Assembly: GCA_948470875.1 (NCBI GenBank)
Contig: CAOKQM010000007.1
Span: forward strand, 1 to 43,783
Direction: 5' to 3'
DNA: 43,783 nt
Source: an uncultured Clostridium sp.
Lineage (GTDB): Bacteria; Bacillota; Clostridia; TANB77; CAG-508
Made by a program: the position numbers and the translations under genes. Positions 1 to 8,776 of this stretch are shown here, piece by piece; positions within the stretch are counted from its first letter, which is position 1, and each line of letters opens with the position of its first letter. Below the pieces are notes generated by a model. The model did no database searches. It saw nothing but the letters and a program-made list of their open reading frames with translations, and was not told where the DNA came from.

Positions 1-746
1 AGAGAAAAGAAGTAATTGTTACTTCAAAAGATAATAGCAAAACATATGCGATTAGCTTTGGTTCTAAATTAAAAGTAAAAGATGGAGACCATGTAGAAGC
101 AGGTGATCCATTGACAGAAGGTTCAATTAATCCAAATGACTTGCTTGTGATTAAAGGGGCAGAAGGCGTTTATAAATATATCATTTCAGAAGTGCAAAAA
201 GTATATCGTAATCAAGGTGTTGATATTAATGATAAACACATTGAAGTTATTGCAAGACAAATGCTGAAAAAAGTAAGAGTTGAAGATCCAGGTGATACTG
301 GTTTATATGGTGCTTCTTTGATTGATGTATTAGAATTCGAAGAAGTCAATGAAAAAATGAGAGAAGAAGGAAAAAGACCAGCAACTGGAAAAAGAACGTT
401 ATTGGGTATTACAAAAGCTTCTCTTGCAACAGAAAGTTTCTTGTCAGCAGCATCTTTCCAAGAGACGACAAAAGTATTGACAGAAGCTGCGATTAAAGGA
501 AAAGTGGATTCACTTATGGGCTTGAAAGAAAATGTTATTATTGGTAAATTAATTCCAACAGGAACAGGTTTAAAAACGTATCAAGATATTGAAATTAATA
601 CAAAATTGACACCGCCTGTTCAAGAAAAAGAAGAAGTTTTTGAAGAAGTAGAAGATGAGGAAGAAGCAGAAGAATTTGATGAAGTAGAAGAGATGGAAAA
701 TGTAGCTGAAATCGAACAAGTAGAAGAGATGGAAACAGAAGAATAA
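1..746 (+). CDS. rpoC: DNA-directed RNA polymerase beta' subunit, C-terminal part (5' end outside window)
   Basis: This is the last ~247 codons of RpoC, the clamp/active-site subunit of RNA polymerase. The frame is open from base 3 to the window edge, so the ATG at 111 is internal. Family landmarks near the end are [18 protein letters not shown], a segment with [19 protein letters not shown], then VEDPGDTGL and [38 protein letters not shown], the classic C-terminal clamp region (split here across motifs of the family). After the usual end ([12 protein letters not shown]) there is a tail of about 45 residues made almost entirely of Glu, Asp, Val and Met, unusually acidic. The Big2 gene follows after 22 bp with its own ribosome binding site and is probably co-transcribed. 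Identity is certain; the role of the tail is unknown. Confidence 0.97.
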   Translation, partial: RKEVIVTSKDNSKTYAISFGSKLKVKDGDHVEAGDPLTEGSINPNDLLVIKGAEGVYKYIISEVQKVYRNQGVDINDKHIEVIARQMLKKVRVEDPGDTGLYGASLIDVLEFEEVNEKMREEGKRPATGKRTLLGITKASLATESFLSAASFQETTKVLTEAAIKGKVDSLMGLKENVIIGKLIPTGTGLKTYQDIEINTKLTPPVQEKEEVFEEVEDEEEAEEFDEVEEMENVAEIEQVEEMETEE

Positions 747-768
747 AGACAAGAAAAAAGGAGAAAAT

Positions 769-1446
769 ATGGCTAAAAGAAGGAACAAAAGTAAAAAGAA
801 TGTTGGCGTAAAATTATTGCCTATTTCAATCACTATTTTCATAGTTTTGGGAATTATAGCATTATTGCTGATATGGAATAAAGGCAAAATTGGCGGATAT
901 TCATTGGTGAAAATAGAAACTGCTTCAGATGAAGCAGTGCCACAAGAGCCAGAAGATAAATTGGAGATTGTGCTAGAGAAAAAATATCTTTCTTCGAAAA
1001 CGAAAGAAAAATCAGAAATAGGTGTGTTATTAAATGGTGAAGAATTGGAATTAAGTGAACTTGAGCTAAGTTCTTCTAATGAAGATGTAGTTAAAATTCA
1101 AGCTGGAATGGTAAAGGCTGTAGCGAATGGAAAATCAACGATTACAGCAAAGAAGGATGATTTAGAAACAAGCGTTGATTTGCATGTTATAACACCAATT
1201 AAATCAATTGAATTTTCGACTCCGAGCTCAAAAATAGAAGTAGGAGAGCAGGTTCAGATGAAGCTAGTGACAAAGCCATCGGATGCAAATATTGAGACAT
1301 TAGAATATGAATCTAGTGATGAAGAGATTGCAACAGTTAATTCAAATGGAATTGTAACAGGTGTTTCTCCGGGAAAAGTTACAATTACTGTGATAGATAC
1401 GTATACTGAAACTGAAAAAAGTGTGACTGTTACAATTAAAAAATAA
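769..1446 (+). CDS. Membrane-anchored protein with bacterial Ig-like (Big2) domains
   Basis: 225 residues. A short Lys/Arg-rich N-terminus is followed by one hydrophobic segment (about residues 17-40) without a clear cleavage site, so it is probably an N-in, C-out single-pass protein. The outside part has two Ig-like units: a weaker one at about 60-140 and a clear Big2 unit at about 142-224. The latter has the signature order KSIEF, VGEQVQMKLVTKPSDA, YESSDEEIATVNSNGIVTG, SPGKVTITV. Big2 domains are common in surface proteins and adhesins, but this one has no catalytic domain. AAAAGGAG lies just upstream of the ATG. It lies between rpoC and a strong terminator, so it is probably the last gene of the rpoBC transcription unit. 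Its function is unknown. Confidence 0.85.
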   Translation: MAKRRNKSKKNVGVKLLPISITIFIVLGIIALLLIWNKGKIGGYSLVKIETASDEAVPQEPEDKLEIVLEKKYLSSKTKEKSEIGVLLNGEELELSELELSSSNEDVVKIQAGMVKAVANGKSTITAKKDDLETSVDLHVITPIKSIEFSTPSSKIEVGEQVQMKLVTKPSDANIETLEYESSDEEIATVNSNGIVTGVSPGKVTITVIDTYTETEKSVTVTIKK

Positions 1447-1455
1447 TGAAAAAAT

Positions 1456-1502
1456 AAACCCAAATTGTTAGACAAAAGTTTAACAAGGAGGGTTTGTTTT
1501 TT
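1456..1502 (+). terminator. Rho-independent terminator of the rpoC-Big2 unit
   Basis: AAACCC at 1456-1461 pairs with GGGTTT at 1490-1495. An inner stem TTGTTAGAC / GTTTAACAA (1465-1473 / 1478-1486, loop AAAA) has a single mismatch. The run GTTTTTT follows at 1496-1502. The hairpin begins 10 bp after the Big2 stop codon. The AAGGAGGG inside it looks like a ribosome binding site but is half of the stem. Confidence 0.8.
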
Positions 1503-1631
1503 GGCTAAAAATTTTTGTAATAAAATGAAAAAAGCAAAAAGTACAAATGGATTATTAAAAAAGATTCGTTTAAAAAATAGAATGAAATCGGTTTTAATGG
1601 TATTTATTTTGTTTGTGATTTTTGTTAGTTG

Positions 1632-2246
1632 TTATTTAAAATTTTCTTCTTCATATTTATCCTCAAATGCTTGCTCATATTGCCATAAAAAATCGTAGAT
1701 TAAGTCATCGATTGTTTGTGAGTTATTAGGCAAATCGTAGTTGTAATAAGTATTTTGTGGAGGACTTGATGGTTTTATCTTGTCAGAAGGATTGGCAGAG
1801 TCCTTGTTTTCAAAATAAAATTTTGCTTGAATTAAGTTTATTAAAAATAAGGCAAAAATAATAACTAAAATAAGAATGAAAGCTTGCAATTGTTGTTTGC
1901 TATCTAATTGATTTATTTTTTTGGTTAAAAATTCACTAAGTGACCAAAATGGTTTTTTCGCAGAAGAATGGTTTGTTTGCGTGTAAGAGCTTTGAGTTTG
2001 ATGAGGCGAGTTTGACACAGAATATGGTGACGATTTTGGATGCAACCAATTGTCATATTCTGCCTTTTTTTGTGGAACAGATAAGATATCATAAGCTTCA
2101 TTAATTTGTTTTATTTTTTCTTCTGCAAAATTTTTATCACCTTCAAATAAATCGGGATGATATTTTTTGACTAATTTTTTATAAGCATTTTTGATTTCTT
2201 CCCCAGTCGCATTTTCAGATATTTTTAATATTTCATAATAATTCAT
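1632..2246 (-). CDS. J-domain (DnaJ-like) membrane protein
   Basis: 204 residues. The N-terminal ~66 residues are a complete J-domain (NYYEILKI start, HPD at about 30-32, [15 protein letters not shown]), the module that stimulates the ATPase of Hsp70/DnaK. There is no Gly/Phe linker, zinc-finger or DnaJ C-terminal domain, so it is not canonical DnaJ. A Ser/Gln-rich linker (about 70-105) leads to one membrane span at about 121-141 and a short acidic tail. This suggests a membrane-tethered co-chaperone that recruits DnaK to the inner membrane face. The start is preceded by AAAAAGGAG. It is transcribed divergently from miaB and converges on the rpoC unit. Confidence 0.88.
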   Translation of the reverse strand: MNYYEILKISENATGEEIKNAYKKLVKKYHPDLFEGDKNFAEEKIKQINEAYDILSVPQKKAEYDNWLHPKSSPYSVSNSPHQTQSSYTQTNHSSAKKPFWSLSEFLTKKINQLDSKQQLQAFILILVIIFALFLINLIQAKFYFENKDSANPSDKIKPSSPPQNTYYNYDLPNNSQTIDDLIYDFLWQYEQAFEDKYEEENFK

Positions 2247-2263
2247 TATTTTCTCCTTTTTAT

Positions 2264-2292
2264 ATTATAAATAAAACTTGCAAAAAATACAA
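2264..2292 (-). promoter_or_regulatory. Promoter for the J-domain gene
   Basis: Read on the minus strand, TTGTAT (2287-2292) and TATAAT (2264-2269) are 17 bp apart. The -10 lies ~18 bp before the start codon, which implies a very short leader. It is back to back with the miaB promoter. Confidence 0.6.
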
Positions 2293-2319
2293 CAATATTT
2301 AGATTTATTACGAAAAAAC

Positions 2320-2348
2320 TTGAAAAAGCACGAAAAATATTGTACAAT
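2320..2348 (+). promoter_or_regulatory. Promoter for miaB-HTH-mutS
   Basis: TTGAAA (2320-2325), 17 bp, TACAAT (2343-2348), then AGGAGG at 2361-2366 and the miaB ATG at 2372. It is likely to drive miaB, the HTH gene and mutS together. Confidence 0.75.
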
Positions 2349-2371
2349 AGAAACGGATTTAGGAGGCAGAA

Positions 2372-3764
2372 ATGGTACTAGAAAAAGATTATTTAGAAAT
2401 GCTAAAAGGCAAAATTGAACATAAAAACCTAAAGTATCATATTATGACATTTGGTTGTAAATTAAATGAAAATGATTCAGAAAAAATAGCAGGCATGTTG
2501 GAAATGTTAGGTTATACAAAAACAGAGATTTTTAAAGAAGCGGATATTTTGGTTTTTAATACTTGTTGTGTACGCGAAAATGCAGAAGAAAGGCTATTTG
2601 GGAAAATTGGCGAAATCAAAAATTTAAAAGCAGCCAAAGATTTGATAATTGCGATTCGGTGGTTGTATGATGCAAGAAAAACAGATGGTAGAAAAAATCA
2701 AGAAAAGTTATCCATATGTGGATATTATTTTTGGAACCCATACACTTCAAAATTTGCCACAAGCGATTTATAAAACTATAATTGAAAATGAAAAAGTACG
2801 TGATGTTGTGGATATAGAAGGGCAAATTCAAGAAGGTTTGCCGATTAAAAGAAACAGCCAATTTAGTGCTTCTGTTACTATTATGTATGGGTGTAATAAT
2901 TTTTGTACGTATTGCATTGTGCCTTATGTGCGCGGAAGAGAAAGAAGTAGAGAACCTGAAAAAATTTTGGAAGAAGTGTCTGATTTAGCCAAAAATGGTT
3001 ATAAAGAAATCACACTTTTGGGACAAAATGTGAATTCTTATATGGTAGTAGAACGTGAAAAAAACAGTTGTAAAAGCGAAATTGATTCATTTGCCAAATT
3101 ATTATATGCGGTAGCTAAAATAGATGGAATTGAAAAAATTAATTTTATTTCGCCACATCCCAAAGATTTTACAGATGATGTGATTGACGCAATTGCCGAT
3201 ATTGATAAAATTTCAAGAATTGTACATTTGCCTTTGCAAGCAGGAAATAGCAAAGTGTTAAAACAGATGAATCGAAAATACAGCAAAGAACAATATTTAG
3301 AATTGGTTGAAAAAATGAAACAAAAAATACCAAATTTGTCACTTTCAACGGATATAATTGTAGGTTTTCCAGGAGAAACGGAAGAAGAGTTTGAAGATAC
3401 TTTAGACGTTGTAAGAAAAGTGAATTTTGAGCAAATTTTTATGTTTATTTATTCACCGAGAGAAGGGACTGTTGCCGCTGCTAGAGAAGACCAGATTTCA
3501 GAAGAAATCAAACACAAACGATTTGAAAAATTACAAAAATTGTATGAGTCAAAAGTGGATGAAAATAACGAAAAATATATTGGTACAGTCCATAAAATCT
3601 TGATAGAAGGAACCAGTAAAACGGATGATACAATGTTGACAGGCAGAACTGCCACTAATAAAGTGGTTGTATTTGAGCCACAGAAAAATTCGCAAATAGG
3701 CGATTTTGTAGAGGTCAAAATAAAGGAAAATCATAAATGGTATTTTAGAGGAGAAATCACTTGA
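2372..3764 (+). CDS. miaB: tRNA-2-methylthio-N6-dimethylallyladenosine synthase MiaB, read through a +1 shift at 2657
   Basis: Radical-SAM methylthiotransferase that adds the 2-methylthio group to i6A37 of tRNAs. With one base (C2657) skipped the protein is 463 residues, the normal family length. The N-terminal methylthiotransferase domain has the auxiliary cluster cysteines at about C29 (FGCKLNEND), C65/C66 (NTCCVREN) and C98 (GGCMMQ). The radical-SAM CxxxCxxC is at about C174, C178 and C181 (GCNNFCTYCIVPYVRGRE). The TRAM RNA-binding domain fills about 400-463. Read without a shift, the protein stops at 2773, just after losing the third cluster cysteine. Both halves keep full conservation, so this does not look like decay. 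The shift lies in AT-T CGG-T, resuming on GGT. The stop overlaps the start of the next gene (TTGA). Confidence 0.92.
2657..2660 (+). other. +1 frameshift site CGGT in miaB
   Basis: Zero-frame ATT CGG TGG must be read as ATT (C) GGT GGT TGT to give the conserved Ile-Gly-Gly-Cys of MiaB. The CGG is in frame, and skipping its C restores the 2658-3764 frame. This is one of six such sites in the window. Confidence 0.85.
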
Positions 3765-4444
3765 GTAGTAAAGATATTTTAAATAGGCATGCAAAAGAAA
3801 TATTAACGAAAATTGTTGCTGGTGAAGAATTGCAAAAATTACAAGAAGAATATGGAGTTGACCAAGGAGATATCACAGATTATTATCGAAAACTGTTTGA
3901 AAATGACCGAAATAATTTGCGCCGTTTTAATTTTGTTGTTCAATATGGGCAACAAAAAACGGCTACAAAAGAAATTGATCAAAGTGAATTTGAATATTGT
4001 GTGGAAGAATATTTGGCTAAAAATATGACGTTAAGAGAAGCAGGTCAAAGATTAGGGATTAGTTATCAGTTTTTTCGTGAAAAAATGAAAGAATATTTTG
4101 AAGAACATGAAGATTTAAGAGAAATTTATGAATATGCAATATTAAACCGAACCGATTATCGAAAGATTGATTTTAGAAAATATATGGTAGAAATGTTGAA
4201 AAACCGTTTTTCACAAGAACAAATAGAAACCAAATATGGTTTTAGACCCAAAACCATGGACAGAAAAATTGTTGCTTTATTGTATAGAGGAAATCGCAGA
4301 TTATATAAAGCTTATAAAATTTGGGTGGAAGCACTTGCGCAAAAAAGAGAGCTAAATGAAGAAGAAACCGATTGTATTGATAAAACGGTTCATTTGTATG
4401 AAATACGATTTAAAATTGAAGAAGAGGAAGCAGAAGATTGTTAA
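3761..4444 (+). CDS. Putative multi-HTH DNA-binding protein (unrecognised)
   Basis: 227 residues, highly charged, with no signal peptide or membrane span, so cytoplasmic. Three stretches resemble helix-turn-helix units: about 22-45 (ELQKLQEEYGVDQGDITDYY), about 88-112 (MTLREAGQRLGISYQFFREKM) and about 143-165 (FSQEQIETKYGFRPKTMDRKI). Repeated HTH-like units of this kind suggest a DNA-binding regulator, but I do not recognise the family. The start is a TTG that overlaps the miaB stop and has AGAGGAG 7 bp upstream, so translation is probably coupled to miaB. A coupled regulator would therefore be made only if ribosomes pass the miaB CGG shift. mutS follows after 28 bp. Confidence 0.7.
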   Translation: MSSKDILNRHAKEILTKIVAGEELQKLQEEYGVDQGDITDYYRKLFENDRNNLRRFNFVVQYGQQKTATKEIDQSEFEYCVEEYLAKNMTLREAGQRLGISYQFFREKMKEYFEEHEDLREIYEYAILNRTDYRKIDFRKYMVEMLKNRFSQEQIETKYGFRPKTMDRKIVALLYRGNRRLYKAYKIWVEALAQKRELNEEETDCIDKTVHLYEIRFKIEEEEAEDC

Positions 4445-4472
4445 ATAAAAGAGGGAGAAAGGAATATAAAAA

Positions 4473-7074
4473 ATGGCAGAAATTTCACCAATGATGCAAA
4501 ATTATTTGGAAAAAAAAGCAGAATATCAAGATAGTATTTTGTTTTATCGATTAGGAGATTTTTATGAAATGTTTTACGAGGATGCCATTTTAGCATCTCG
4601 CGAGTTAGAAATTACGTTAACAGGTAGAGCTTGTGGAACAGAAGAAAAAGCGCCCATGTGTGGAGTTCCTTTTCATGCAGCAGAAAACTATATAGCAAGG
4701 CTAATTGCAAAAGGTCATAAAGTGGCTATTTGTGAGCAATTAGAAGATCCGAAGCAAACCAAAGGAATTGTGAAAAGAGATGTTGTAAGAGTTGTTACGC
4801 CAGGAACAGTAATTGAAAATAATATGTTAGAAGAAAAGAAAAATAACTATATTATGTCTATTCGCAAAAAAGGAATTCATTATGGAATTGCTATTTGTGA
4901 TGTAAGCACAGGGGATTTTTATGCAACAGAAATCAAATTTACAGAAAACAATTTTGAAAAATTGCTAGATGAATATGCTCGTTTTACACCTTCTGAAATT
5001 GTAGTAAATCCAGCCATGGCAGCAACTGAAAAAGAAATTGCTATTTTAAAAGATAGGTCAGGCACATTTGTGACAGTCAGAAAAGAAGAAATCTTTGAAG
5101 AAAATACAGAATTGATTCAGCTTCAATATAAAATTGTAGATGGTTTTGAAAAGGAGAAAAAAATTACTTCTGAAATTTTGGCAATATCTAGTGTAAATGG
5201 ACTTTTGAATTATTTACAAGAAACCCAAAAAATGAAATTAGAACATATCAATCAGCTAAAATTATATGAAGTAAAAAAATATATGTCACTTGATATTAGT
5301 GCTAGAAGAAACCTAGAATTGACAGAAAGAATGCGTGATAAATCCAAAATGGGAACTTTAATGTGGGTTTTAGACAAAACCTCAACTTCCATGGGAGGCA
5401 GGCTTTTAAGACGTTGGATTAACGATCCTTTGTTAGATATAAACGAAATCAAAGCACGAAATTCGGCAGTTAAAGAATTAAAAGAAAATTTGATTTTTCG
5501 TGGTGACATATCAGATATCTTAAATAAAGTATATGATATTGAAAGATTAGCTGGCAAGATTTCTTATGGAAATGCAAATGGAAGAGATTTGATTTCACTA
5601 AAAAATTCCTTACTTCATATGCCAGATTTAAAGAAAGTTTTAAACCAAGCCAATTCTGAATTACTCAAAAAATTGAACCACCACTTAGATGAATTAACCG
5701 ATTTGGTTAAACTAATTGATGAAGCAATTGTAGATGAGCCACCAATTAGCATTAAAGAAGGTGGAATCATCAAATTAGGTTACAAAGAAGAAATTGATGC
5801 CTACAAAAAAGCCTCTGTAGAAGGAAAACAGTGGATTTTAGACTTAGAAGCCAAAGAAAGAAAAAATAGTGGAATTAAAAACCTAAAAATTGGTTATACC
5901 AAAGTTTTTGGGTATTACATAGAAATTACAAAATCATTTTTAAATCAAGTTCCAGAAAATTATATTCGAAAACAAACTTTAACAAATGCAGAAAGATTTG
6001 TTACACAAGAATTAAAAGATATGGAAAATAAAATATTAGGAGCAGAAGAAAAAGCCATTCAATATGAATATCAAGAGTTTGTAAAAATTCGTGAAGAAAT
6101 TGCTAAAAACATTGAACGCTTGCAAAAAACAGCAAATGCTATTGCCAATATTGATGTTTTGACAAGTTTTGCTATTGTTGCAGAAGATAATAATTATGTT
6201 TGTCCTCAAATGGATGATAGTAAAATCATAGAAATTGAAAATGGGCGTCATCCAGTTGTTGAGAAAATGATTGACTGTGGAAGTTTTGTGCCAAATGATA
6301 CCAAATTAGATATTCAAAATAACAAAGTAGCCATTATTACAGGCCCTAATATGGCAGGAAAATCAACCTATATGCGTCAAGTTGCTTTAATTTGTTTGAT
6401 GGCTCAAATTGGCAGTTTTATTCCTGCAAGCAAGGCACAAATAGGCGTTGTCGACAAAATTTTTACAAGAGTAGGAGCATCCGATGATTTAAGTATGGGA
6501 CAAAGTACATTTATGGTGGAAATGTCTGAAGTTGCCAATATTTTAAAAGATGCAACACCAAACAGTTTAGTTGTTTTGGATGAAATTGGGCGTGGAACCT
6601 CAACCTATGATGGCGTTTCAATCGCATGGGCGGTAGCAGAATATATCGCCACCAAAATTGGATGTAAAACTTTATTTGCCACACATTATCATGAATTGGT
6701 TCAATTAGAAGAAAAAATAGCAGGCATAAAAAATTATTCAGTTGCTGTTAAAGAAAAAGGAGAAGATATCATTTTCCTAAGAAAAATTATGGAAGGTGGC
6801 ACAGATGAAAGTTATGGAATTCATGTTGCTAAACTAGCAGGCGTTCCAAATGATGTTGTAAAAAGGGCAAATAAAATTTTAAACTCATTAGAAAAAGCAG
6901 GCGTCAAAATCAAAGAAACTAAAGAAGAAAAACAAGTAGAAGGTCAAATGGACTTGTATAATCTGCAATTTGCAGACCTGGCACATGAACTTGACAAAAT
7001 CGACTTAAATGAACTAACCCCAATTGAAGCATTGAATATTTTAGTTAAGTTAAAACGGAAAAATAGCAGGATAG
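4473..7074 (+). CDS. mutS: DNA mismatch repair protein MutS, ending through a +1 shift at 7056
   Basis: Mismatch-recognition ATPase. The N-terminal mismatch-binding domain has the Phe-x-Glu motif region (FYRLGDFYEMF, about 24-34). The Walker A GPNMAGKST is at about 624-632, the Walker B and signature (VVLDEIGRGTSTYDG) at about 699-714, and FATHYHEL follows. If the in-frame CGG at 7056 is skipped like the others, the protein ends ...LVKLKGKIAG at TAG 7072-7074 (866 residues), a typical compact MutS C-terminus. Read without a shift it runs to 7136 with an atypical 25-residue tail that overlaps the tig promoter. I chose the shorter end because of that overlap and the pattern seen at the five other CGG sites. 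The catalytic part is unaffected either way. Confidence 0.9.
7056..7059 (+). other. +1 frameshift site CGGA near the mutS 3' end
   Basis: AAA CGG AAA becomes AAA (C) GGA AAA ATA GCA GGA TAG. Skipping the C ends MutS at 7074 and leaves the tig promoter (7096-7123) intergenic. This site rests on gene-end plausibility rather than on downstream homology, so it is the weakest of the six. Confidence 0.6.
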
Positions 7075-7095
7075 AAAGGAATTTTGCAAAAACAC

Positions 7096-7123
7096 TTGAT
7101 TTTTGTAAAATTTGTGATATAAT
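7096..7123 (+). promoter_or_regulatory. Promoter for tig
   Basis: TTGATT (7096-7101), 16 bp, TATAAT (7118-7123), then TTTGGAGG before the tig ATG at 7165. It falls inside the unshifted mutS frame but outside the shifted one. Confidence 0.7.
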
Positions 7124-7164
7124 AGCTAAGCTATAGGAAATAAAAAAGTTTTGGAGGAAATAAA

Positions 7165-8616
7165 ATGAGTGTTAAAGTTGAAAAGACAGATAACAAAAAT
7201 GAATTAAAATTAGAATTTACAATTGAAGCAAAAATATTTGAAGAAGGTATGAAAACAGTTTATAAGAAAAATGCAAAATATTTCACAATACCAGGCTTCA
7301 GAAAAGGAAAAGTTCCAATGAATATGGTAGAAAAATTCTATGGAGCACAAATTTTTTATGAAGATACCTTTAATGAAATTGTACCAGATATATATGAAAA
7401 CGCAATCAAAGAAGAAAAATTAGAAGTGGTAAGTCGTCCTGAAATTGATATTGTTCAAATGGAAAAAGGAAAAGACTTGATTTTCACAGCTATGGTACAA
7501 ACAAAACCAGAAGTAAAACTTGGAAAATATAAAGGAATTGCTTTAGAAAAAAATAAATATGAAGTCACAGAATGTGATATTGAACATGAATTAGAGCATA
7601 TGGCAGATCGAAATGCAAGAATGATAACAATAACCGATCGAGCAGCAGCTTTGGATGATACAGTTGTAATTGATTTTTGTGGTTCTGTTGATGGAGAAGA
7701 ATTTGAAGGTGGAAAAGCTCAAAATCATGAATTAAAATTAGGAAGCAACACATTTATTCCAGGATTTGAAACTCAAGTAGTTGGTATGAAAACAGAAGAA
7801 GAAAAAGATATTAATGTAACATTTCCAGAAGAATATTTCTCAAAAGAATTGGCTGGAAAAGACGCTGTTTTCAAAGTAAAAGTTCATGAAATTAAAGCTA
7901 AAGAATTGCCAAAAATCGATGATGAATTTGCAAAAGATGTCAGTGAATTTGACACATTAGAAGAATTAAAAGCAGATATTAAAAAGAAAAAAGAAGAACA
8001 AAATGAATTGCGTTCTAAAAATGAATTGCAAGAATCAGCAGTAAAAGCAGTTGCAGAAAGCTCAGAAATGGAAATTCCATCAGGAATGATAGAAGCAGAA
8101 ATTGATGGTATTATACAAGATATGAATAATCGACTAGCTTATCAAGGAATTAGTTTAGAACAGTATTTACCAATGCTTGGAAAAACAATGGAAGATTACA
8201 GAAAAGAAAATGAAGAACCAGCCAAAGAATCGATAAAAATGAGATTAGTTTTAGAAGCGGTTTCAAAAGAGGCTAAAATTGAAGTAGACGAAAAAGAAAT
8301 GGCAGAAAAAATCAAAGAATTAGCAACAGCATATGGTAGAAAAGAAGAAGAATTAACAGCAAATGAGGAATTAAAGAAAAATATTGAAGCAAGTATCAGA
8401 TCAGAAAAATCAATTGATTACATCATTGAAAATGCCAAAGTAAAAGAAGTTGTTCCAAAAACGGAAACATGTGATTGTGGACATGATCACGAGAAAAAAG
8501 AAGAAAAGAAAACAGCTAAAAAAACAACAACTAAAAAATCATCTACCAAAAAAGCAGATGAAGCAAAAGATGAAAAAGAAGAAAAAAAGACAACTAAAAA
8601 AACAGAAAAAAAATAA
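7165..8616 (+). CDS. tig: Trigger factor (ribosome-associated chaperone/PPIase)
   Basis: 483 residues. The N-terminal ribosome-binding domain contains the signature loop PGFRKGKVP at about 44-52. The FKBP-type peptidyl-prolyl isomerase domain is at about 165-245 (VIDFCGSVDGEEFEGG, LGSNTFIPGFE). The helical C-terminal cradle covers about 255-425. Beyond the usual end there is a CDCGHDH cluster, which could bind metal, and then a ~45-residue tail of Lys, Thr and Glu only, longer than the usual trigger factor end. It has its own promoter upstream and terminator downstream, so it is transcribed singly. The ATG is preceded by TTTGGAGG. Confidence 0.95.
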   Translation: MSVKVEKTDNKNELKLEFTIEAKIFEEGMKTVYKKNAKYFTIPGFRKGKVPMNMVEKFYGAQIFYEDTFNEIVPDIYENAIKEEKLEVVSRPEIDIVQMEKGKDLIFTAMVQTKPEVKLGKYKGIALEKNKYEVTECDIEHELEHMADRNARMITITDRAAALDDTVVIDFCGSVDGEEFEGGKAQNHELKLGSNTFIPGFETQVVGMKTEEEKDINVTFPEEYFSKELAGKDAVFKVKVHEIKAKELPKIDDEFAKDVSEFDTLEELKADIKKKKEEQNELRSKNELQESAVKAVAESSEMEIPSGMIEAEIDGIIQDMNNRLAYQGISLEQYLPMLGKTMEDYRKENEEPAKESIKMRLVLEAVSKEAKIEVDEKEMAEKIKELATAYGRKEEELTANEELKKNIEASIRSEKSIDYIIENAKVKEVVPKTETCDCGHDHEKKEEKKTAKKTTTKKSSTKKADEAKDEKEEKKTTKKTEKK

Positions 8617-8634
8617 TCAAAACATAAAAAGATG

Positions 8635-8690
8635 ATATCGGAATTTGTGCAAAAAGTATTTTATTTCACAAATTTCGATATTTTTCTTTC
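8635..8690 (+). terminator. Terminator after tig
   Basis: The 15-bp stem 8635-8649 / 8667-8681 (ATATCGGAATTTGTG with CACAAATTTCGATAT, one G-U pair) is followed by TTTTCTTT. Confidence 0.8.
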
Positions 8691-8727
8691 CATTAATTAA
8701 AACACAAAAATGCAATCTATAAAAAAA

Positions 8728-8756
8728 TTGACATAATCTTATAAAAGTGATATAAT
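8728..8756 (+). promoter_or_regulatory. Promoter for the tsaC-pth-rimO unit
   Basis: TTGACA (8728-8733), 17 bp, TATAAT (8751-8756): an exact sigma-A consensus, 20 bp before the tsaC ATG. It is the strongest promoter by sequence in the window. Confidence 0.85.
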
Positions 8757-8776
8757 ACCAGCACGAGGAAAAAGCA

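Noticed and set aside
1501..1698. Possible 65-residue membrane ORF with TTG start after AAGGAGGG
   Set aside because: The apparent ribosome binding site is the 3' arm of the rpoC-Big2 terminator hairpin, and the TTG lies in its T-run. The frame runs antisense into the J-domain gene, and the composition looks like AT-rich noise.
2372..2773. Truncated 133-residue MiaB as a pseudogene fragment
   Set aside because: The second frame keeps every catalytic motif with no other damage, and the break coincides with an in-frame CGG as at five other sites, so recoding (or, less likely, a patterned sequencing error) explains it better than decay.
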